Part shown: in pieces, positions 1-5,074 of the stretch
Layout of the letters: the number at the start of each line of letters is the position of its first letter
How positions within the stretch are numbered: the stretch's first letter is position 1
Origin: DATAWZ01 sp036266975
GTDB taxonomy: Bacteria; Actinomycetota; Thermoleophilia; Solirubrobacterales; Solirubrobacteraceae
Length of the DNA stretch: 5,184 nt
Reading direction: 5' to 3'
NCBI GenBank assembly: GCA_036266975.1
Contig: DATAWZ010000169.1
Coordinates: forward strand, 1 to 5,184
Program-made: the position numbers and the translations under genes
Notes under the pieces: model-generated
Told to the model about the DNA's origin: nothing
Databases searched by the model: none
The model's input: only the letters and a program-made list of their open reading frames with translations

Positions 1-13
1 GCCCGCCCATGTC

Positions 14-2029
14 ATGGTTGCGCGCTCGATGGCTGACATTCGCGAATCGGAGCAGACGCCCAGGATCGGCGACCTCGGCCGCAAGGAAGCCCTGCGCCGC
101 GCCGGCGCGATGGACCCCTGGGACCGTCCGCAGCCGACCGCGACGCCGTTTGACGACCGCGTCGACGGCACCTCACCGTTCCCGCCCATCGCCGACTACG
201 CGTTCCTCTCGGACTGCCACACGGCGGCGCTCGTGGCCCCCGACGGGACCGTCGAGTGGCTGTGCCCACCGCGCTTTGACTCCCCGAGCGTGTTCGCCGC
301 GATCCTCGACCGCGGCGCCGGCGGCTTCCGCCTCGGTCCGTCGGGAATGGGGGTCCCCGCCGGCCGCCGCTACGAGCCGGGGACCAACGTGCTGGAGACC
401 ACCTGGCAGACGGCGACCGGCTGGGCGCTCGTGCGCGACGCGCTCATCGTCGGCACCTGGCGCGAGCGTGAGGCCGGCTCGGCGACCGCGCACACCCGAC
501 CGCCTGCCGACCAGGACGCCTACCACGTGCTGGTGCGCACGATCGAGTGCTTCCACGGCTCGATCCAGGTCGAGCTGCTGTGCGAGCCGATGTTCGACTA
601 CGGGCGCACGCCCGGCGTCTGGAGCCCGGTCGACGGCGAGCCGGGGGCCTTCGACGCGGTCGGCGCCGGACGCACCCTGCGCCTGCACAGCGACCTCCAG
701 CTCGGGATCGAGGGCGGCTCCGCCCGCGCGCGCCACCGTCTGCTCAAGGGCGACCGGCGCTTCTGCGCGCTGTCGTGGTCGCGGCTCCTCGACGGCCCCC
801 GCACCTACGAGGAGGCCACCACGAGCCTCGACATCACCGCCGAGTTCTGGCGCAACTGGCTCGACACCGGCAACTTCCCCGACCACCGCTGGCGCGCCCA
901 GCTCCAGCGCTCGGCGCTGGTGCTGAAGGGACTCACCTACGCGCCGACCGGGGCCGTCGTCGCCGCGCCGACGACCTCGCTGCCGGAGACCCCGGGTGGG
1001 GAGCGCAACTGGGACTACCGCTTCACCTGGATGCGCGACGCGACGCTGACTTTGTGGGGGCTCTCCTCGCTCGGGCTGAGCTGGGAAGCAGACGACTTCA
1101 TCCAGTACGTCGCCGACCTCGAGCGCAACAGCGACGGCTCGCTGCAGATCATGTACGGCGTCTCGGGCGAGCGCGACCTGCCCGAGCAGACGCTCGACCA
1201 CCTCACGGGCTACGAGGGCGCGCGGCCGGTGCGGATCGGCAACGAGGCCGCCAAGCAGCGCCAGAACGACGTCTACGGAGCGGTGCTCGACTCGCTGTAT
1301 CTGCATACCAAGCGCTACGGCCACAGCTCGCAGCGGTTGTGGCCGGTGATCGAAGCGCAGGCCGAGCGGGCGCTCGGCGTCTGGGGCGAGCCCGACCAGG
1401 GGATCTGGGAGGCGCGCGGCGAGCCCCGCCACTACGTCTCCTCGAAGCTGATGTGCTGGGTGGCGCTCGACCGCGCGGCGCGCCTGGCCGCGCGCCGCGG
1501 ACGCGACGACCTCGCCGACCGCTGGCGCGCCGTCGCCAACGAGGTCCACGCCGATATCTGCGACCGCGGCGTGGACGAGCGCGGCGTCTTCGTCCAGCAC
1601 TACGACACGGTCGCGCTCGACGCCTCCAACCTGCTGATCCCGCTGGTGCGCTTCCTCCCCGCTGATGACCATCGCGTGCGGGCTACGGTGCTCGCGATCG
1701 AGAACGAGCTGACCGAGCAGGGCCTGGTCCTGCGCTACCTACCCGAGCACACCGACGACGGCCTCGAGGGCGCCCACGAGGGCTCGTTCCTGATGTGCTC
1801 GTTCTGGCTCGTCTCGGGTCTGCTCGAGATCGGCGAGCGCCGCCGCGCTCGCGCGCTGTGCGAGCGGCTGCTCGCACTGGGCTCCTCGCTGGACCTCTTC
1901 GCCGAGGAACTCGACCCGCTCAGCGGGCGCCACCTCGGCAACTTCCCCCAGGCCTTCACCCACCTCGCCCTGATCAACGCGGTGCTCCACGTGATCCGCG
2001 ACGAGGAGAGCGCGCCGATCGGCGCCTGA
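14..2029 (+). CDS. GH15 family glycoside hydrolase (trehalase/glucoamylase-like)
   Basis: Predicted exo-acting alpha-glucosidase of glycoside hydrolase family 15, the family of glucoamylases and bacterial alpha,alpha-trehalases; it would invert the anomeric centre and release glucose. No signal peptide is visible, so it is probably cytoplasmic. From the ATG at 14 it is 671 aa. An N-terminal trehalase-like beta domain begins at residues 57-95 (PPIADYAFLSDCHTAAL, then PRFDSPSVFA). The (alpha/alpha)6 barrel carries NWDYRFTWMRDA (332-343), RIGNEAAKQRQNDVYG (from about 407), GIWE (463-466), CSFWL (595-599), AEELDP (630-635) and GNFPQAF (642-648). By family analogy E466 is the likely general acid and a Glu of the AEE motif (E631/E632) the likely base. 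Length fits the family (about 600-650 aa). The start is unresolved: in-frame ATGs lie at 14, 29 and 110, none with a good Shine-Dalgarno, and the frame is open to the left edge. Residues 1-55 look non-conserved, so ATG 110 (639 aa) is plausible. Substrate (trehalose, maltose/isomaltose or oligosaccharides) cannot be read from the sequence. The gene is convergent with the LLM oxidoreductase gene. Confidence 0.5.
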   Translation: MVARSMADIRESEQTPRIGDLGRKEALRRAGAMDPWDRPQPTATPFDDRVDGTSPFPPIADYAFLSDCHTAALVAPDGTVEWLCPPRFDSPSVFAAILDRGAGGFRLGPSGMGVPAGRRYEPGTNVLETTWQTATGWALVRDALIVGTWREREAGSATAHTRPPADQDAYHVLVRTIECFHGSIQVELLCEPMFDYGRTPGVWSPVDGEPGAFDAVGAGRTLRLHSDLQLGIEGGSARARHRLLKGDRRFCALSWSRLLDGPRTYEEATTSLDITAEFWRNWLDTGNFPDHRWRAQLQRSALVLKGLTYAPTGAVVAAPTTSLPETPGGERNWDYRFTWMRDATLTLWGLSSLGLSWEADDFIQYVADLERNSDGSLQIMYGVSGERDLPEQTLDHLTGYEGARPVRIGNEAAKQRQNDVYGAVLDSLYLHTKRYGHSSQRLWPVIEAQAERALGVWGEPDQGIWEARGEPRHYVSSKLMCWVALDRAARLAARRGRDDLADRWRAVANEVHADICDRGVDERGVFVQHYDTVALDASNLLIPLVRFLPADDHRVRATVLAIENELTEQGLVLRYLPEHTDDGLEGAHEGSFLMCSFWLVSGLLEIGERRRARALCERLLALGSSLDLFAEELDPLSGRHLGNFPQAFTHLALINAVLHVIRDEESAPIGA

Positions 2030-2049
2030 GCGCCCGCCGCCGCGCTCAG
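2026..2049. terminator. Perfect dyad spanning both convergent stop codons; possible bidirectional terminator
   Basis: CTGAGCGC (2026-2033) is the exact reverse complement of GCGCTCAG (2042-2049), giving an 8-bp stem with an 8-nt loop (CCGCCGCC). The left arm contains the TGA of the GH15 gene (2027-2029) and the right arm the TGA of the LLM gene read on the other strand (2046-2048). Position between two convergent genes 16 bp apart suits a bidirectional terminator. No T-run follows on either strand, so a classical intrinsic terminator is not shown; many high-GC actinobacterial terminators lack a clear U-tract. Function is inferred. Confidence 0.5.
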
Positions 2050-3065
2050 CGGGCGAGCGCGGCGTCCTGCAGGCGACCCATCACATCGCGCGCGAACGCC
2101 CGCAGCGTCTCGCGGGAGTTCTCGCGGTCGATCAGCAGCACGTACTCGACGCCGACCTCGCGCAGCCGCTCGAGCCGCTCGACGCACTCGTCGGCGTCGC
2201 CGATGATCGCGCCGGCCTCGGTGGCGGCGCGGATGTCGCCGGTGTAATCGGCCGCCATGCGGTTCCGCGGTCCGCCCCCGGCGTTGGTCAGCTTCGCGAC
2301 CTCGGCGAAACCATCGACGCGCTGGCGGATCGCCGCCTCGCGCTCCTGCGCGCTCGTGACCAGGTGCAGCGAGCGGGTGACGGCGACGTCGGTGCTGGGG
2401 TCGAACTCGTTGCCGAGCTCGAGCACGCGCTCGCGGTAGGTCGCGAGGCGCTCGCCCACGGTCTCGAAGCTCGCGACCTGGTCCAGAAGCAGCCGGAAGC
2501 CCTCGTCGGCGGCCGCGGTGAGCGAACCGGCGCTGCCGGCTCCGACCCAGATCGGGGGGTGGGGGCGCTGGGCGCTGCGGGGTTCGACAAGGACGTCGGC
2601 GTAGCGCCAGAAGCGCCCGTCATGGGACCAGCGGCCCTCCTCGCTCCAGGCGCGACGGATCAGCGCGAGCGCTTCGGCGTAGCGCTCGGCAGCATCGTCC
2701 ATCGATTGCATGAAGCCGTCGAACTCGGCCGCGCGGAAGCCGCGTCCGACGCCGAAGTCGAGCCGGCCGCCCGAGAGCACGTCGAGCGTCGCCGCCTGCT
2801 CGGCGAGCAGCACCGGGTCGTGCCAGGGCAGCACGGCGACCGCGGTTCCCAGTCGCAGCGTGCTCGTCCGCGCCGCGAGGTGGGCGAGCAGGGTCAGCGG
2901 CGAGGAAGCCTGGCCGAGACCCGTGAAGTGGTGCTCGGTGAGGAAGACACTCGAGTAGCCCAGCGACTCGGCCTCGACCGCGTACTCGATGAAGTGGTGA
3001 TACGGGTGCTCGCTGCCGACGCGGTCGGCCTCTGCGGCAGGTCCTCCGAACAGTCCAAAACGCAC
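2046..3065 (-). CDS. LLM class flavin-dependent oxidoreductase (luciferase-like monooxygenase)
   Basis: Predicted cytoplasmic flavin-dependent oxidoreductase of the bacterial luciferase-like superfamily, a TIM barrel that uses reduced FMN (or F420 in some subgroups) to oxidise an unknown organic substrate. The 339-aa product matches the usual length of about 330-350. Visible hallmarks are the N-terminal strand MRFGLFGG (1-8), SVFLTEHHF (39-48 region, with E45-H46-H47 typical of the alkanal-monooxygenase-like group), RLGTAVAVLPWHDPVLLAEQ (71-90), LSGGRLDFGVGRGF (97-110), PPIWVGAGS (170-178) and a C-terminal GDADECVERLERLREVGVEYVLL segment beginning at 289. The start is GTG at 3065-3063; an AAAGGG Shine-Dalgarno lies at 3080-3075 with 9-nt spacing, and the product opens with the expected first beta-strand, so this start is well supported. 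The upstream Nudix gene has the same orientation but is 183 bp away, so cotranscription is possible but not evident. FMN versus F420 use and the substrate cannot be decided. Confidence 0.5.
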   Translation of the reverse strand: MRFGLFGGPAAEADRVGSEHPYHHFIEYAVEAESLGYSSVFLTEHHFTGLGQASSPLTLLAHLAARTSTLRLGTAVAVLPWHDPVLLAEQAATLDVLSGGRLDFGVGRGFRAAEFDGFMQSMDDAAERYAEALALIRRAWSEEGRWSHDGRFWRYADVLVEPRSAQRPHPPIWVGAGSAGSLTAAADEGFRLLLDQVASFETVGERLATYRERVLELGNEFDPSTDVAVTRSLHLVTSAQEREAAIRQRVDGFAEVAKLTNAGGGPRNRMAADYTGDIRAATEAGAIIGDADECVERLERLREVGVEYVLLIDRENSRETLRAFARDVMGRLQDAALAR

Positions 3066-3081
3066 GGCTCGCCGCCCTTTC
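3066..3081 (-). promoter_or_regulatory. Ribosome binding site of the LLM gene
   Basis: Read on the minus strand, AAAGGG (3080-3075) sits 9 nt before the GTG start at 3065. It is the clearest Shine-Dalgarno in the window and supports a GTG rather than a downstream ATG start. Confidence 0.5.
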
Positions 3082-3147
3082 GCTCCACCTCGAGGCGCGC
3101 ACGACCGAAGCAGCCGCAGCGTCCCCCAACACCAGGGTCAGGCCGTC

Positions 3148-3176
3148 ACCCTACCGTGCCCGCCTTCCAGTTCACG
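3148..3176 (-). promoter_or_regulatory. Weak candidate promoter for the LLM gene
   Basis: On the minus strand, TAGGGT (3153-3148) fits the TANNNT -10 pattern of actinobacterial housekeeping promoters and would give a leader of about 76 nt containing the AAAGGG ribosome binding site. No good -35 lies 16-18 bp upstream (GTGAAC/CGTGAA is the nearest). The same TAGGGT hexamer precedes the Nudix gene. Support is weak because a six-base match is expected by chance. Confidence 0.5.
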
Positions 3177-3191
3177 GCGTAGAGCGCCGTG
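3173..3191. terminator. 7-bp hairpin downstream of the Nudix gene (terminator or operator candidate)
   Basis: CACGGCG (3173-3179) pairs perfectly with CGCCGTG (3185-3191) around the 5-nt loop TAGAG. It lies 57 nt past the Nudix stop and about 108 nt before the LLM start. As RNA it could terminate the Nudix transcript, although no U-run follows on the minus strand (AACTGG comes next). As DNA it is also a near-symmetric operator-like dyad upstream of the LLM gene. An alternative pairing, GAGCGC (3182-3187) with GCGCTC (3197-3202), overlaps it and is mutually exclusive. Confidence 0.5.
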
Positions 3192-3248
3192 CTGGTGCGC
3201 TCGCCGCGACCACGCGATCTCGTGCTCCGCGGCCGACGGCCCGGGCGC

Positions 3249-3848
3249 TCAGCCGGTCGCGGTGTCGTAACCGGGCTCGCCGGGACACAGGGCGAGCCCG
3301 GGGTCGCCGGGGTGGCGAAGGCGCGGACGCACCGCTTCGACGGTGGCCGCGCCGGCCGCCTCGAGCAACGGTTCGATCGAGTCGTACTCCAGCTCCTGCA
3401 GGCACTCGAGGTTGCGGCGCGTGGGGGCCAGGAGCGGGAAGCGCCCGGCGCGCTCGTCGGAGAGCATCTGCTCGATGGTGAACCAACCGGCGTCGATGCA
3501 CTCGACGCCATCGGGGTGGGGCTCCTGTCCCTCGGGCGCCCGCGCCAGGAAGAAATGGGTGTCGAAGCGCACGGGCAGGCTGACGGGGGCGATCCAGCGC
3601 CCGAAGGGGATCAGCGTCTCGGGCGCGACGCCCGTGATCGAGGCCTCCTCGGCGAGCTCGCGCACCGCCGCGGCCTGCAGGCGTCCCTCGCCCGAGCCGT
3701 CCGCGTCCTCGACGCCGCCGCCCGGGAACACCCATACCGCGCCCGCCGCGCGCGTCGCCGGGTTGCGCTCGACCATGAGGACCTGAAACGGACGCTCGCC
3801 GCGCAGCAGGATCACCGTGGCGGCCTCACGAGGCTCAGCAGCGGACAT
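3249..3848 (-). CDS. Nudix hydrolase (NUDT19-like)
   Basis: Predicted 199-aa Nudix hydrolase that would cleave a nucleoside diphosphate linked to another moiety, using Mg2+ or Mn2+. The fold starts with ATVILLRG (10-17) and FQVLMVERN (21-29). The Nudix box runs from FPGGG (41-45) to RELAEEASI (63-71), with E64, E67 and E68 as likely metal ligands. RFDTHFFLARAP (94-105), GWFTIEQML (121-129) and LLAPTRRNLECL (139-150) resemble the NUDT19/CoA-diphosphatase-like group, whose members often end in a PGDPGYD-like segment; here the tail is CPGEPGYDTATG. The substrate is therefore possibly a CoA derivative, by family analogy only. Oddities are about four extra residues between the GG turn and REL, and Ser70 where the consensus has Gly. 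The open frame continues upstream to 4205, but that part is antisense to the membrane gene. I chose ATG 3848 because homology begins just after it. AGGG at 3863-3860 is a weak ribosome binding site (11-nt spacing). The gene is divergent from the membrane-protein gene. Confidence 0.5.
   Translation of the reverse strand: MSAAEPREAATVILLRGERPFQVLMVERNPATRAAGAVWVFPGGGVEDADGSGEGRLQAAAVRELAEEASITGVAPETLIPFGRWIAPVSLPVRFDTHFFLARAPEGQEPHPDGVECIDAGWFTIEQMLSDERAGRFPLLAPTRRNLECLQELEYDSIEPLLEAAGAATVEAVRPRLRHPGDPGLALCPGEPGYDTATG
3271..3301 (-). repeat. 11-bp perfect inverted repeat in the 3' end of the Nudix gene
   Basis: CCGGGCTCGCC (3271-3281) is exactly complementary to GGCGAGCCCGG (3291-3301), with a 9-nt loop at 3282-3290. 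Ten of eleven pairs are G-C, so the mRNA hairpin would be very stable. It ends about 20 nt before the Nudix stop and encodes the PGLALCPGEPG part of the C-terminal tail. It may protect or stop the transcript, or be a by-product of the Pro/Gly codons; function is unknown. Confidence 0.5.
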
Positions 3849-3858
3849 CGCGCGGCGG

Positions 3859-3864
3859 ACCCTA
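3859..3864 (-). promoter_or_regulatory. Candidate -10 element of the Nudix gene
   Basis: TAGGGT read on the minus strand (3864-3859) fits TANNNT and ends 10 nt before the ATG at 3848, which would give a leader of only about 4 nt. No recognisable -35 is present at the expected spacing (the region is poly-C on this strand). If this is the -10, the overlapping AGGG cannot act as a ribosome binding site because it would not be transcribed. Confidence 0.5.
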
Positions 3865-3976
3865 GACGGTTGATCGAGAGCGGGGGGGCGTCGCGAGCGC
3901 GCCGCGTAGCGGTCGTGTCTGCCCGCTGGTCGGCCGCGAAGCACGCGGCGCATGCAAGCTGTATCGCCGGCGTGGC

Positions 3977-3982
3977 TATGCT
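3977..3982 (+). promoter_or_regulatory. Candidate -10 element for leaderless transcription of the membrane-protein gene
   Basis: TATGCT fits the TANNNT -10 pattern. The expected start of transcription, about 7 nt past its last base, is 3989-3990, the A of the ATG at 3990. No Shine-Dalgarno precedes that ATG, which agrees with a leaderless mRNA. The -35 region (TGCAAG near 3953-3958) is poor. The alternative in-frame ATG at 3978 lies inside the hexamer. Confidence 0.5.
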
Positions 3983-3989
3983 GCGCCCA

Positions 3990-4964
3990 ATGAGCGCCGC
4001 GCAGGCCCGTCCGCTCCGGGTTCGAGAGGTTCTCGGAGATGGGATTCGGGTCTATCGCCGTAGCGTCGGCCCGATGTTGAAACTGACACTGCTGGTGGCG
4101 CTCCCGCTGCAGGTGGTGGGTTTCATCGTGGATGTCGTCCTGGCGGGGAGCCCGCAAGCGGTCCCGGGGGATCTCTTGGCCATCGGCACCGCGGCCAACA
4201 GGCATGTGAATGCGGGCGCGCTATCCGCCGGCGACGCGATCACATGGTTCATCGGGGTGTTTGCGACGGCGCTGTGTACGCGCGCCGCCAGCGAGATTCA
4301 CCTGGGCAGGAGGGCCGACGTCGGCGACGCGCTGAGGTTCACGCTGGGTCGAATCGGCGCCGTGCTGTGGCTTTCCGTGCTCCTTGGCGTCGGCCTGTTC
4401 ATCGGCTATCTGGCGCTGATCGTGCCCGGGATCTATCTCTACGCCGCGTGGTCGGTGGCGGTGCCCGTGCTACTGCTGGAGGGCCTCGGTGCGCGCAAAT
4501 CGCTCAGTCGCTCGCGCGCCCTCGTGAAAGGGCGGTGGTGGCGGGTGGCCGGGGTGATCCTCGCCTCGAACCTGATCGTGATCATCTTGGCCGACGGGTT
4601 CTCCCTCGCGGTCCTCGCCGTGATCGGCCGCGGCCCCACGGTGTTGAGCGCCGCCGTGGTGATAAACGTGGCACTGGCCGTCGCGGCGATCGTGGTCAAC
4701 CCCTTCAGGGCCGCTGTCGTAACGGTGCTGTATTACGACCTGCAGAGTCGACCGCTAGCCGCCGTCGAGACCGCCAAGGCCGCTCCGTCAGCGACACCGC
4801 GCGAGGAGCCCACACCGCCCCGCCCCGCGCGAACAGTGGCCGCGGCAGTGGAGGTGCTCCCAGAAATGACGCGCGGCGAGAAGGCCTTCAACCGCGGGCT
4901 GGTGACGGTCCTCGGTGTGACGCTGCTGGCCAGCGTCGTCGCGGTGCGGGTGTTCGGGGCCTGA
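3990..4964 (+). CDS. Polytopic membrane protein, glycerophosphodiester-phosphodiesterase membrane-domain-like
   Basis: A 324-aa integral membrane protein of unknown function. After a cytoplasmic-looking amphipathic start (LRVREVLGDGIRVYRRSVGPM, residues 9-29) there are about seven hydrophobic segments at roughly 30-52, 83-99, 122-145, 147-164, 186-212, 219-238 and 302-320. The stretch LIVPGIYLYAAWSVAVPVL (143-161), followed by LEGLGARKSLSRSRALVKG (163-181) and then WWRV, and the later FRAAVVTVLYYDLQSR (239-254), is the pattern seen in the membrane domain attached to some glycerophosphodiester phosphodiesterases and in related stand-alone actinobacterial proteins. No catalytic phosphodiesterase domain is present, so enzymatic activity should not be assumed. 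A Pro/Ala-rich linker (about 264-283) leads to an extra C-terminal membrane helix. The start is ATG 3990, chosen for the leaderless promoter geometry; ATG 3978 would add four residues. The frame stays open back to 3189, but that part is antisense to the Nudix gene. AT-ending codons are commoner than in the GH15 gene (11 of the 33 codons after the start, against 3 of 33 around the GH15 NWDYRF motif). Confidence 0.5.
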   Translation: MSAAQARPLRVREVLGDGIRVYRRSVGPMLKLTLLVALPLQVVGFIVDVVLAGSPQAVPGDLLAIGTAANRHVNAGALSAGDAITWFIGVFATALCTRAASEIHLGRRADVGDALRFTLGRIGAVLWLSVLLGVGLFIGYLALIVPGIYLYAAWSVAVPVLLLEGLGARKSLSRSRALVKGRWWRVAGVILASNLIVIILADGFSLAVLAVIGRGPTVLSAAVVINVALAVAAIVVNPFRAAVVTVLYYDLQSRPLAAVETAKAAPSATPREEPTPPRPARTVAAAVEVLPEMTRGEKAFNRGLVTVLGVTLLASVVAVRVFGA

Positions 4965-5067
4965 CCCGCCTCTCCGTCGCGGTCGGACGGCGTTCCAGTG
5001 CCCGACTCGAGATACGCCGCGCGCCGCCCGAAAGGCCCGCCCGCCCCACTAGATGGTTGATTCCGAA
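4965..5067. other. Spacer between membrane-protein gene and transposase fragment
   Basis: No gene is visible. A weak 5-bp hairpin, CCGTC (4974-4978) with GACGG (4986-4990), lies just past the membrane-protein stop, without a T-run; it is too weak to call a terminator. Composition changes sharply from very GC-rich to AT-rich near 5048. Confidence 0.5.
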
Positions 5068-5074
5068 TTAGTGG
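5046..5074. mobile_element. Candidate insertion-sequence end
   Basis: Bases 5048-5070 are only about 35% G+C (8 of 23), in strong contrast to the flanks, and lie directly downstream of the transposase-like stop. CCACTA (5046-5051) pairs with TAGTGG (5069-5074), and ATTCCGAAT (5060-5068) is a short palindrome. This is where the terminal inverted repeat of the element is expected, possibly starting near CTAGATGG (5049). The other end and any target duplication are outside the window, so the boundary is inferred. Confidence 0.5.

Larger units (their letters stand above)
3849..3989. promoter_or_regulatory. Divergent intergenic promoter region
   Basis: This 141-bp gap separates the start codons of the Nudix (-) and membrane-protein (+) genes and must hold promoters for both. 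It contains a 9-bp perfect inverted repeat, GCGCCGCGT (3899-3907) with ACGCGGCGC (3943-3951), arms 44 bp apart, with a smaller AGCGG/CCGCT repeat inside (3908-3912, 3923-3927), and a run of seven G at 3882-3888. A shared regulator binding the dyad is possible but unproven; such repeats are common in GC-rich DNA. Confidence 0.5.

Noticed and set aside
547..1665. 372-aa Arg-rich plus-strand frame within the GH15 gene
   Set aside because: Low-complexity Arg/Ala/Pro translation typical of an out-of-frame reading of GC-rich coding DNA.
173..1672. 499-aa open frame on the minus strand opposite the GH15 gene
   Set aside because: Its product is Arg/Ala/Val/Gly-rich with no recognisable domain, while the plus strand carries intact GH15 motifs. 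Long antisense frames are expected with high-GC codon use.
2364..3182. 272-aa plus-strand frame opposite the LLM gene
   Set aside because: A shadow of the LLM gene, which has clear family motifs, a ribosome binding site and the expected length on the minus strand.
3189..3989. 263-codon upstream extension of the membrane-protein frame, giving a 591-aa fusion
   Set aside because: This part is antisense to the well-supported Nudix gene and has no recognisable sequence; the promoter and family similarity begin at 3990.
3849..4205. 119-codon upstream extension of the Nudix frame
   Set aside because: It crosses the divergent promoter region and the membrane-protein gene, and has no Nudix-family similarity; the fold begins right after ATG 3848.
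4974..4990. CCGTC/GACGG hairpin after the membrane-protein stop as a terminator
   Set aside because: Only five pairs with a 7-nt loop and no T-run; common by chance at this GC content.
4244..5071. 275-aa plus-strand frame overlapping the membrane-protein gene
   Set aside because: Arg/Gly-rich out-of-frame translation; the overlapping frame has clear membrane helices and family motifs.
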